A DNA stretch of 15,225 nt. Origin: Burkholderiales bacterium (lineage in GTDB: Bacteria > Pseudomonadota > Gammaproteobacteria > Burkholderiales > Burkholderiaceae_C). Every line of letters begins with the position of its first letter. Positions within the stretch are counted from its first letter, which is position 1. Positions 1 through 6,774 of this stretch are shown here, piece by piece. Location of the stretch: contig JAABPT010000434.1 of assembly GCA_011391855.1 (NCBI GenBank), forward strand, positions 1 to 15,225, given 5' to 3'. The notes beneath the pieces are model-generated. The model was not told where the DNA came from. It made no database searches and saw nothing but the letters and a program-made list of their open reading frames with translations. Made by a program: the position numbers and the translations under genes.

Positions 1-1
1 G

Positions 2-523
2 TACGGCGTGTACGACATCGGCGCCGACGAGGGCTGGGTCAGCGTCGGCACCGATCACGACACGTCCGCGTTTGCCGTGCAGACCATCCGGCGCTGGTGG
101 TTCTCGATGGGACGTCCGCGCTACCCCAAAGCCACCGAGTTGACGATCACCGCCGACGGCGGCGGCAGCAACGGCTACCGGGTTCGGCTGTGGAAGCTGG
201 AACTGGGGCGCCTCGCCAAGGAGACGGGGCTACGCATTCGCGTATGCCACTTCCCGCCGGGCACCAGCAAGTGGAACAAGATCGAGCACCGTTTGTTCTC
301 GTTCATCACGATGAACTGGCGCGGTCGTCCGTTGATCAGTCACGAGGTGATCGTCCAACTGATTGCCAACACCAAGACGCGCAGCGGATTGAAGGTGCGC
401 TCCGAGATCGACGCCAACTCGTACCCCAAGGGCCTGGTCATAAGCGACGCCGACTTCGCCGCGATCAAGCTCGAGCTCGATCCGTTTCACGGCGAGTGGA
501 ACTACTCCATACGACCAGACTAA
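2..523 (+). CDS. ISAzo13 family transposase, C-terminal part
   Basis: This frame is open from the first complete codon at base 2 to the TAA at 521-523, so the 5' end is cut by the window. The protein is the C-terminal end of a DDE transposase of the ISAzo13 type (the Rhodopirellula-type DDE domain). Recognisable pieces are YDIGADEGWVSVG near the edge, TIRRWW, ITADGGGSNG with the second catalytic aspartate, and CHFPPGTSKWNKIEHRLF with the catalytic glutamate, which follows that aspartate by 43 residues. The first catalytic aspartate would lie upstream, out of view. The protein cuts and rejoins DNA at the ends of its element. No frameshift is seen in the visible part, so the element could still be active, but that depends on the unseen half. 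Confidence 0.9.
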   Translation, partial: YGVYDIGADEGWVSVGTDHDTSAFAVQTIRRWWFSMGRPRYPKATELTITADGGGSNGYRVRLWKLELGRLAKETGLRIRVCHFPPGTSKWNKIEHRLFSFITMNWRGRPLISHEVIVQLIANTKTRSGLKVRSEIDANSYPKGLVISDADFAAIKLELDPFHGEWNYSIRPD

Positions 524-551
524 AGTAGTCATATTATTTGTGAACGGCCCC
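524..551. repeat. Probable terminal inverted repeat of the insertion sequence (right copy)
   Basis: Directly after the transposase stop lies a 28-base AT-rich stretch ending in TTTGTGAACGGCCCC. Its position between the transposase stop and the resumed hsdS reading frame is where a right inverted repeat belongs. It contains TATTAT (532-537), which resembles a -10 box pointing into hsdS, but I find no matching -35. The left copy is not in the window, so the repeat itself is inferred. Confidence 0.5.
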
Positions 552-553
552 TT

Positions 554-1174
554 AGGGCTTGGAGTTACTTGGACTTCGATCAGGTGTTTGAGCGAGTGGC
601 ACGGAAGAACGCCGTCGGCAACGACAACGTGCTTACCATCTCGAGCGAACATGGCCTGATTAGTCAGCGCGACTTCTTCAACAAGTCTGTGGCCAGCGCG
701 GACTTGTCTGGCTACACGCTCTTGCATCGCAGCGAGTTCGCATACAACAAGAGTTACTCGTCCGGCTACCCAATGGGCGCCATCAAGCCGCTGATGAGCT
801 ACGACGCCGGCGTGGTGTCGAGCCTGTACCTTTGCTTTCGGCTGCGCCCGGGCGTCGACGCCAGCTTCGACTTCTTTCGGCACTACTTCGAGATTGGACT
901 ACTCAACGAAGGCGTCGGCGGTATTGCCCAGGAAGGCGCCCGCAACCACGGCCTGCTGAACGTTGGTATCGGGGACTTCTTCAAGCTGCGGCTGCACGTT
1001 CCCGACGCGGATGAGCAGCGCGCAATTGCCGCTGCCATCAACACCGCGGAAGCCGAGGAGCAGTTGCAGTTACAGCGCTTGAATGCGCTGCGAGCAGAGA
1101 AGCTGGCCTTAATGCAGCAGCTTCTTACCGGCAAGCGCCGCGTCCGCCTTCCTGCCGCCGAGACCACGCCATGA
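554..1174 (+). pseudogene. hsdS: Type I restriction specificity subunit HsdS, C-terminal half, cut by the insertion sequence
   Basis: From about 554 the frame reads the opening of a target-recognition domain: WSYLDFDQVFERVARKN, then LTISSEHGLISQRDFFNKS and SYSSGYPMGAIK. It continues through DEQRAIA and a long helix to LMQQLLTGKRRV, the usual C-terminus of HsdS. That is one recognition domain plus the C-terminal conserved region, about 200 residues, against roughly 400 or more for a full HsdS. The first half must lie left of the insertion sequence or be lost. HsdS dictates the DNA site recognised by the HsdM/HsdR complex. If the fragment is translated, the first in-frame candidate starts are TTG at 569 (preceded by GGAG at 561-564, spacing only 4) and GTG at 584; ATG at 773 is too late. 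The stop TGA overlaps the hsdR start (ATGA, 1171-1174). It is in the same frame as the transposase. Confidence 0.85.
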
Positions 1175-4100
1175 ACCCCGCCGCGCCCATCTCGAAGGAG
1201 CAGTACGCCTCCCACCTTCCGGCCCTGCACCTGCTGTGCAACCTCGGCTGGAACTTCCTGACCACGGCCCAGGCGCTGGCGATGCGCGGCAGCACGCGTG
1301 AGGTCATCCTGCGATCGCGCCTGGTCGAGGTGCTGCAGACCCGGCGCTACGAGTACAAGGGCCAGTGGTACCCGCTTTCCAGCAGCGGCATCGAGCAGGT
1401 GGTGCGCGAGCTGTCGGCCGTGAGCCTGGCCGAGGGGCTGCTGCCGGCCAACGAGCGGCTCTACGGCAAGCTGGCGCTGGGCATCACCGTCACCGAGTTC
1501 ATGCCCGACGGCAAGAAGCACCAGCCGACGATCGCCGTCATCGACTGGGCCGACCCCGCGGCCAACCGCTGGGACGTGACCGAGGAGATGGAGGTGCTGT
1601 CGGCGCAGGGCACGCACCACCGCACGCCGGACGTGGTGTGCTTCGTCAACGGCCTGCCGCTGGTGGTGATCGAAGCCAAGCGGCCAGAGTCCACGCACGT
1701 GGGCAGGTCGATGGTGACCGAGGGCGTCAGCCAGCATCTGCGGAACCAGCGGCCCGACGAGATTCCGCAGCTCTTCGGCTACGCCCAGCTGCTGCTGGCC
1801 GTGAGCCAGACCGAGGGCCGCTACGGCACCACCGGCACCGCCGCCAAGTTCTGGGCCCGCTGGCGAGAAGAAGAGTTCGATGCGGCGCACCAGGCCGCCG
1901 TGAAGAACGCGCCGCTGCCGGCGGCCGTGCGCGCCCGGTTCTTCGAGGGCAAGCCCACGGCCTTGGCCAGCTACTTCGATGCGCTGTGGGCGCAGCCGCT
2001 GGAGCCCACGGACCAGGACCGCCTGCTGGTCAGCCTGCTCACGCCGGGCCGGCTGCTGCAGTTCCTGCGCAGCTACGTGCTGTTCGACCGCAAGGTCGGC
2101 AAGATCGTCGCGCGCTACCAGCAGTTTTTCGGCATCCGGGCCTTGCTGGCGCGCATCACGCAGTTGCGGCCTGAATCGCAAGGGGGCGGGCGCGAGGGGG
2201 GTGTGGTCTGGCACACCACGGGCTCGGGCAAGAGTTTCACGATGGTGTTCCTCACCAAGGCGCTGCTGCTCGTGGACGCGCTGGCCGAGTGCCGCGTTGT
2301 GGTGGTGACCGACCGGGTGGACCTGGAAGGCCAGCTGGCGCGCAACTTCATCTCCGGGGGCGCCTTCGGATCGGCCATCGCGTCGCAGAGGGACGGCGAG
2401 AAGAGCCGGGCGATGACGGGCCGCGACCTGGCCCGGCGCATCGGCAGCGGCACCGAACGCATCACCTTCACGCTGGTGCACAAGTTCAACTCCGCGTCCA
2501 AGCTGCCGGAGTGCCGCAACGACTCGGCCAACCTGATCGTGCTGGTGGACGAAGGACATCGCAGCCATGGCGGCGAAACGCACGAGCGCATGAAGAAAGC
2601 GCTGCCCCGTGCCGCCTACATCGCGTTCACCGGCACCCCGTTGCTGAAGGACGAGAAGACCTCGAACAAGTTCGGTCCCATCGTGCACGCCTACACCATG
2701 CAGCGCGCGGTGGAGGACGAGACGGTGGCACCGCTGTTGTACGAGGAGCGTGTGCCCGAGCTGACCATCAACGAGGAAGCGGTCAACCGCTGGTTCGACA
2801 AGATCACCGCGGGCCTGAGTGACGCGCAGCGCAGCGACCTGAAGAGGAAGTTCGCGAAGAAGGGCGCCATCTACGGCGCCGCAGGCCGCATCGAGCTGAT
2901 CGCCTGGGACATCGCCACGCACTTCAGCGAGAACATCAAGAAGCTCGGCCTGGGCCTGAAGGGCCAGGTGGCCACCGACAGCAAGCTCGACGCCATCCGC
3001 TACAAGAAAGCGCTGGACGACACGGCACTGATCACCAGCGCCATCGTGATTTCGCCGCCGGACACGCGTGAAGGCAACGCCGAGATCGACGAGGACACGT
3101 TGCCCGAGGTGCAGAAGTGGTGGAAGCAGACCGTTGTCGCCAGCGGCCTGGACGCCGAAACCTACGAGAAGCAGGTCGTCGCAGACTTCGGCACCGACGA
3201 CGGACCGGATCTGTTGATCGTGGTCGACAAGCTGCTCACCGGTTTCGACGAACCGCGCAACACGGTGCTGTACATCGACAAGCCGTTGAAGGGCCACAAC
3301 CTGATCCAGGCGGTGGCGCGTGTGAACCGCCTGCACGACGACAAGCGCTATGGCGTGCTGGTGGACTACCGCGGCATCCTGAAGGAACTGGACACCGCCA
3401 TCCGCGCCTACCAGGACCTGGAAACCCGTACCCAGGGCGGCTTTGACGTGGCCGACATCGAGGGCCTGTACCGCAGCTTCGGCACCGAGTACAAGCGCCT
3501 GCCGGCGCTGCATGACCGCCTGTGGTCGTTGTTCAAGGGCGTGGTCAACAAGCTCGACCGCGAGCAGTTCCGCCAGGTGCTGACGCCGAAGTTCGTGAAC
3601 ACGCCCGACGGCGAGGAATACGACGAACGCCAGAAGCTGCGTGACGACTTCTATGCGGCATTGACCGAGTTCGGCCTGTGCCTGCAAACCGCACTGTCGA
3701 GCCGCAGCTTCTTCGAGGACAAGAGTTTTTCGGAGGCGCTGATTGCCCGCTACAAGGGGGACCTGCGTTTCTTCACCGAGCTGCGCCAAACCGCGCGCCG
3801 CGACGCGATGGAGACGGTGGACTACAGCAGCTATGAAGAGCAGATCCGCCGGTTGGTCGACAAGCAGGTGATCGGCAAGGAGGTGCGCGAACCCGACGGC
3901 GTGTACCTCGTGCACCAGCTGGGCCAGGCCGAAGACCCGAAGGACTGGTCGGAGGAGAAGACGCGCAACGAGACCGACCTGATCCGGACCCGGCTGCGCA
4001 AGACCATCGAGCAGGACCTGGCCGACGACCCCTATGCGCAGAAGGTGTTCGGTGAACTGTTGCGCCAGGCGATTGCCGAGGCCGAGGCGATGTTCCACCA

Positions 4101-4476
4101 CCCGCTCAAGCAGTACGCGCGGTTCAAGGACTTCGAGGAGCAGGTGACTTCTCGACAGCCGCCCGGCACGCCCGATGTGCTGGCCGACAAGCCGCACGCA
4201 CGGGCCTATTTCGGGGTGCTGCGGCTGGTGCTGGGCGAGGACGCAGTCGGGGCCATGGACGACGGTACCCGCCAAGCGATGGTGGCCCACGCCCTGGAGA
4301 TCGACGACGTCGTGCGAACGGCAGTGGCAGAGAACTCGCTCAGCCCGCAGGGCATCGAGGCGGCCATCCGCAAGGGGCTGCTGCCTCCGCTGTTCGGAGA
4401 GCTGGGGCTGGACCGGGCCAAGGAGGCCGTCGACGAGATCGTGCAGATCACCCGTCTCGGGCTTGGGAAGGCGTGA
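1171..4476 (+). CDS. hsdR: Type I restriction enzyme R subunit (HsdR), ATP-dependent translocase and nuclease
   Basis: This 1101-residue protein is the motor and nuclease of a type I restriction-modification system, acting with HsdM and HsdS to pull and cut unmodified DNA. The N-terminal nuclease domain shows the PD-(D/E)xK pattern: D154 in RTPDVV and E168-A-K170 in VVIEAKRP. The SF2 helicase core follows, with Walker A TTGSGKS at 349-355, the Walker B variant DEGH at 460-463, TGTP at 487-490, and motif VI QAVARVNR at 713-720. The C-terminal third is helical and probably docks on HsdM. All catalytic motifs are present and there is no frame break, so the subunit looks intact. It starts at an ATG overlapping the hsdS stop, and its stop overlaps the next gene. 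Whether the complex works depends on the broken hsdS. Confidence 0.96.
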   Translation: MNPAAPISKEQYASHLPALHLLCNLGWNFLTTAQALAMRGSTREVILRSRLVEVLQTRRYEYKGQWYPLSSSGIEQVVRELSAVSLAEGLLPANERLYGKLALGITVTEFMPDGKKHQPTIAVIDWADPAANRWDVTEEMEVLSAQGTHHRTPDVVCFVNGLPLVVIEAKRPESTHVGRSMVTEGVSQHLRNQRPDEIPQLFGYAQLLLAVSQTEGRYGTTGTAAKFWARWREEEFDAAHQAAVKNAPLPAAVRARFFEGKPTALASYFDALWAQPLEPTDQDRLLVSLLTPGRLLQFLRSYVLFDRKVGKIVARYQQFFGIRALLARITQLRPESQGGGREGGVVWHTTGSGKSFTMVFLTKALLLVDALAECRVVVVTDRVDLEGQLARNFISGGAFGSAIASQRDGEKSRAMTGRDLARRIGSGTERITFTLVHKFNSASKLPECRNDSANLIVLVDEGHRSHGGETHERMKKALPRAAYIAFTGTPLLKDEKTSNKFGPIVHAYTMQRAVEDETVAPLLYEERVPELTINEEAVNRWFDKITAGLSDAQRSDLKRKFAKKGAIYGAAGRIELIAWDIATHFSENIKKLGLGLKGQVATDSKLDAIRYKKALDDTALITSAIVISPPDTREGNAEIDEDTLPEVQKWWKQTVVASGLDAETYEKQVVADFGTDDGPDLLIVVDKLLTGFDEPRNTVLYIDKPLKGHNLIQAVARVNRLHDDKRYGVLVDYRGILKELDTAIRAYQDLETRTQGGFDVADIEGLYRSFGTEYKRLPALHDRLWSLFKGVVNKLDREQFRQVLTPKFVNTPDGEEYDERQKLRDDFYAALTEFGLCLQTALSSRSFFEDKSFSEALIARYKGDLRFFTELRQTARRDAMETVDYSSYEEQIRRLVDKQVIGKEVREPDGVYLVHQLGQAEDPKDWSEEKTRNETDLIRTRLRKTIEQDLADDPYAQKVFGELLRQAIAEAEAMFHHPLKQYARFKDFEEQVTSRQPPGTPDVLADKPHARAYFGVLRLVLGEDAVGAMDDGTRQAMVAHALEIDDVVRTAVAENSLSPQGIEAAIRKGLLPPLFGELGLDRAKEAVDEIVQITRLGLGKA

Positions 4477-5240
4477 TGGCCGATCCGCAGACCCATGATC
4501 TCGCCAGGGCGGGCCGCTACAGCATCCGCTATGGCGACGATGTCATCGCGTTCGCCCTTCGTCTGCAGCCGCAGCGCCAGCCATCGAAGCTGGCCGTCCA
4601 CGTGGAGCCAGACGGGCGGGTGCTGGTCGATGCGCCCGAAGGTGTGAGCCAAGCCATCGTGATGGCGGCGGTCAGGAAGCGCGCGTCGTGGATCGTGCGG
4701 CACGTGACCGATGCCCGCGCGCGGCTGGCGCATGTTCGGCCCCGCGACTACACGAGCGGCGAGGCGGTGCACTATCTCGGGCGGCGATACAAGCTGCGTG
4801 TCACGGTCGATCCCGCCGCTGCAGCGAGTTGTCGTTTGCGTGGCATCTTCCTGGAGGTGACCGTGCGGCAGCGGTCCGCGCAGGCCGTGCGCGACGCGAT
4901 GGCCGTTTGGTATCGGCAGCGCGCCCGGGAGGTGCTGCGTGACCGCATGGACGTGGTGGCCAGGGGCCTGCGCTGGGTGCAAGCGCCACCCCCCATGCGC
5001 CTGCAGTGGATGCGCGTGCAGTGGGGCAGTTGTTCGCCTGGAGGGCGCATCACGCTGCACCCGGCGCTCGTGCAGGCGCCGCGGGAATGCATCGACTACG
5101 TGCTGCTGCACGAGCTCGTTCACCTCCTTCACCACAACCACAGCCCGGCGTTCTATCAAACAATGGATCGGCACATGCCCAGGTGGCCTGCCGTGAAGCT
5201 GAAGCTCGATGGCTTGGCCGAGCAAGCACTTCGCAGCTGA
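4476..5240 (+). CDS. YgjP-like zinc metallopeptidase (M48/DUF45 type)
   Basis: This 254-residue protein belongs to the YgjP-like group of putative metal-dependent hydrolases. Near the C-terminus, HELVH (212-216) supplies two zinc-binding histidines and the catalytic glutamate E213. NHSPAF places the likely third ligand at H222, and the family WGSC motif is at 183-186. No signal peptide or membrane segment is seen, so it should be cytoplasmic. The ATG at 4476 shares an A with the hsdR stop (TGATG); a GTG at 4473 would add one residue. The overlap implies co-translation with hsdR, and genes of this family are often seen next to type I restriction genes. The substrate is unknown; a link to restriction control is inference from position alone. 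Confidence 0.88.
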   Translation: MADPQTHDLARAGRYSIRYGDDVIAFALRLQPQRQPSKLAVHVEPDGRVLVDAPEGVSQAIVMAAVRKRASWIVRHVTDARARLAHVRPRDYTSGEAVHYLGRRYKLRVTVDPAAAASCRLRGIFLEVTVRQRSAQAVRDAMAVWYRQRAREVLRDRMDVVARGLRWVQAPPPMRLQWMRVQWGSCSPGGRITLHPALVQAPRECIDYVLLHELVHLLHHNHSPAFYQTMDRHMPRWPAVKLKLDGLAEQALRS

Positions 5241-5273
5241 GGGGAGGGCTTGATGCCGGCTAGCATCGGCACT
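5241..5273 (+). promoter_or_regulatory. Short leader before rlmB with two competing starts
   Basis: The 33 bases between the metallopeptidase stop and the family-typical rlmB ATG (5274) contain GGGGAGGG at 5241-5248, a strong Shine-Dalgarno match. It is placed 4-6 bases before an in-frame ATG at 5253, not before the ATG at 5274. The 5274 start has no Shine-Dalgarno of its own. TAGCAT at 5261-5266 looks like a -10 box but has no recognisable -35. Read together, translation may begin at 5253, adding seven residues, or rlmB may have its own short-leader promoter. Confidence 0.4.
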
Positions 5274-6008
5274 ATGAGCACCAAGGTCCTGTTCGGCTTC
5301 CACGCCGTCACCGTGCGGCTGAAGACCGCGCCCGCCTCCATCAGCGAGATCCATGTCGACAGCAGCCGGCGCGACGCCCGCATGCGGCAGTTCGTGGAAC
5401 GGGCCCGCGAGGCCGGCGCGCGCCTGATCGAAAGCGACGACGCCCGGCTGGCGCAGCTGGCCGGCACCACGCGCCACCAGGGCGTGGTGGCGCGTGTGTC
5501 GGCGCTGAAGCTGCAGCACTCGCTGGACGAGGTGCTCGACGGCGTCAGCGGCGCGCCGCTGGTGCTGGTGCTCGACGGCGTGACCGACCCGCACAACCTG
5601 GGCGCCTGCCTGCGCGTGGCCGACGGTGCCGGCGCCCATGCCGTGGTCGCGCCCAAGGACCATGCCGTGGGGTTGAATGCCACCGTGGCCAAGGTCGCCA
5701 GCGGCGCGGCCGAGACGGTGCCCTACCTGATGGTCACCAACCTGGCGCGCACGCTGGGCGAATTGAAGGAACGCGACATCCGCGTCATCGGCACCAGTGA
5801 AGATGCCGAGCACACCCTCTACGACGCCGACCTGCGCGGCCCGGTGGCGCTGGTGCTGGGCGCCGAAGGCGCGGGCCTGCGGCAGCTCACGCGCAAGACC
5901 TGCGACGAACTGGTGCGCATCCCGATGGCAGGCGCGGTGGAGAGCCTGAACGTCAGCGTGGCCGCCGGCGTGTGCCTGTACGAGGCCCTGCGGCAGCGGC
6001 GGGGTTGA
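5274..6008 (+). CDS. rlmB: 23S rRNA (guanosine-2251-2'-O)-methyltransferase RlmB
   Basis: The 244-residue protein is a SPOUT-class (TrmH/SpoU) methyltransferase. In E. coli RlmB methylates the ribose of G2251 in the peptidyl-transferase P loop of 23S rRNA. The N-terminal RNA-binding domain covers roughly residues 1-75 and starts with VLFGFHAV. The SPOUT knot covers about 90-244, with LDGVTDPHNLGACLR (motif 1), LGAEGAGL around E198 (motif 2) and SLNVSVAAG around N226 (motif 3). These motifs bind S-adenosylmethionine and form the dimer interface. The 5274 ATG is chosen because the family begins with this MSTKVLFGF-type sequence; ATG 5253 is the alternative with the better ribosome-binding site. 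In E. coli and many proteobacteria rlmB follows rnr, but here the upstream neighbour is the restriction island. Confidence 0.95.
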   Translation: MSTKVLFGFHAVTVRLKTAPASISEIHVDSSRRDARMRQFVERAREAGARLIESDDARLAQLAGTTRHQGVVARVSALKLQHSLDEVLDGVSGAPLVLVLDGVTDPHNLGACLRVADGAGAHAVVAPKDHAVGLNATVAKVASGAAETVPYLMVTNLARTLGELKERDIRVIGTSEDAEHTLYDADLRGPVALVLGAEGAGLRQLTRKTCDELVRIPMAGAVESLNVSVAAGVCLYEALRQRRG

Positions 6009-6040
6009 GGTTCGTACTGAGGTTCGCACACTGAGGTTCG
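6006..6040 (+). repeat. Three direct copies of TGAGGTTCG
   Basis: The nine-base unit TGAGGTTCG occurs at 6006-6014, 6018-6026 and 6032-6040. The copies start 12 and 14 bases apart, and the first includes the rlmB stop codon. They sit at the head of the 105-base gap before upp. The spacing is slightly uneven and exceeds one helical turn. Possible readings are slipped duplication or a small array of protein-binding sites; nothing in the sequence decides. Confidence 0.7.
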
Positions 6041-6070
6041 CCGGCCGAGTCTCGCACCCAGCGTGCTCGC

Positions 6071-6076
6071 TACACT
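6071..6076 (+). promoter_or_regulatory. Possible -10 element upstream of upp
   Basis: TACACT lies 37 bases before the upp ATG in an otherwise GC-rich leader. It agrees with a sigma-70 type -10 box at four of six positions. No convincing -35 hexamer is found 16-18 bases upstream (the region around 6048 reads AGTCTC). It is recorded only as a candidate. Confidence 0.25.
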
Positions 6077-6113
6077 GCCGCGCATCACCCTGGTACCGGA
6101 CCCCATCTTCACC

Positions 6114-6740
6114 ATGCCCGTCCTCCACGTCCAACACCCTCTCGTGCGCCACAAGGTGGGCCTGCTGCGCGACAAGGACATCTCGACCAAGAAATTCCGC
6201 GAGCTGACAGGGGAACTGGGCCGCCTGCTGGCCTACGAGGCCACGGCCGATTTTCCGCTGGAGACGACCACCATCGACTGCTGGAGCGGGCCCACGCCGG
6301 TGGAGCGCATTGCCGGCAAGAAGGTCACGGTGGTGCCCATCCTGCGTGCCGGCCTGGGCATGCTCGACGGCGTGCTGGACATGATCCCCAACGCACGCGT
6401 CAGCGTGGTGGGCCTGAGCCGCAACCACGAAACGCTGCAGCCCGAGCAGTATTTCGAGCGTTTCGTCGGCCACCTGAGCGAACGCACGGCGCTCATCGTC
6501 GACCCCATGCTGGCCACCGCGGGTTCGATGATCGCCACCGTGGACTTGCTCAAGCAGCGCGGCTGCAAGGATATCCGCGCGCTGGTGCTGGTGGCCGCGC
6601 CCGAGGGCATCCGCGCGCTGGACGCCGCCCACCCCGACGTGCGCTGTTGGACGGCGGCGGTGGACAGCCACCTCAACGAGGTGGGCTACATCATCCCCGG
6701 ACTGGGCGACGCGGGCGACAAGATCTTCGGTACCAAGTAG
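6114..6740 (+). CDS. upp: Uracil phosphoribosyltransferase
   Basis: Upp makes UMP from uracil and PRPP in the cytoplasm, salvaging free pyrimidine bases. From the ATG at 6114 the protein is 208 residues, a typical length for the family. It begins with LHVQHPLVRHKVGLLRD, the usual opening. Other family marks are VPILRAGLGMLDGVL in the middle, the PRPP-binding loop VDPMLATAGS (129-138, D130) and the C-terminal uracil-binding stretch YIIPGLGDAGDKIFGTK. The frame stays open upstream to 6063, but that extension (LATLPRITLVPDPIF) has no family counterpart and covers the candidate -10 region, so 6114 is preferred. The gene ends 25 bases from the converging MFS transporter gene. Confidence 0.96.
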   Translation: MPVLHVQHPLVRHKVGLLRDKDISTKKFRELTGELGRLLAYEATADFPLETTTIDCWSGPTPVERIAGKKVTVVPILRAGLGMLDGVLDMIPNARVSVVGLSRNHETLQPEQYFERFVGHLSERTALIVDPMLATAGSMIATVDLLKQRGCKDIRALVLVAAPEGIRALDAAHPDVRCWTAAVDSHLNEVGYIIPGLGDAGDKIFGTK

Positions 6741-6742
6741 AC

Positions 6743-6774
6743 CCCGCCGCCGGCCCCGGACGCATTCAGGCGGG
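6743..6774. terminator. Weak inverted repeat between converging upp and MFS genes
   Basis: CCCGCC (6743-6748) and GGCGGG (6769-6774) are perfect complements separated by 20 bases that include further GC-rich self-complementary sequence. The element starts 3 bases after the upp stop and runs into the last codons of the converging transporter gene, a sensible place for a two-way terminator. There is no run of T on either side and such short GC arms are common here by chance, so this is a weak call. Confidence 0.2.

Larger units (their letters stand above)
1..551 (+). mobile_element. Right end of an ISAzo13-type insertion sequence (partial)
   Basis: The left part of the element lies outside the window. 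What is visible is the end of its transposase gene, then a short AT-rich stretch (524-541) and the motif GTGAACGGCCCC (540-551). The sequence changes character at about 551-554: upstream is transposase plus an AT-rich tail, downstream is coding sequence for a restriction specificity subunit. The right boundary at 551 is an inference from that junction and from the look of the terminal motif (GGGGCCGTTCAC when read inward). It cannot be confirmed without the left inverted repeat and the target-site duplication. Confidence 0.7.

Noticed and set aside
526..545. Outward promoter from the IS end driving hsdS/hsdR
   Set aside because: TATTAT at 532-537 resembles a -10 box, but no -35-like hexamer lies 16-18 bases upstream; not enough to call a promoter.
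883..4290. Very long open frame on the minus strand opposite hsdS/hsdR (1135 codons)
   Set aside because: It is antisense to hsdR, whose motifs are unmistakable. The product is a His/Arg/Val/Leu-rich sequence with no recognisable domain, as expected when GC-ending codons remove stops on the opposite strand.
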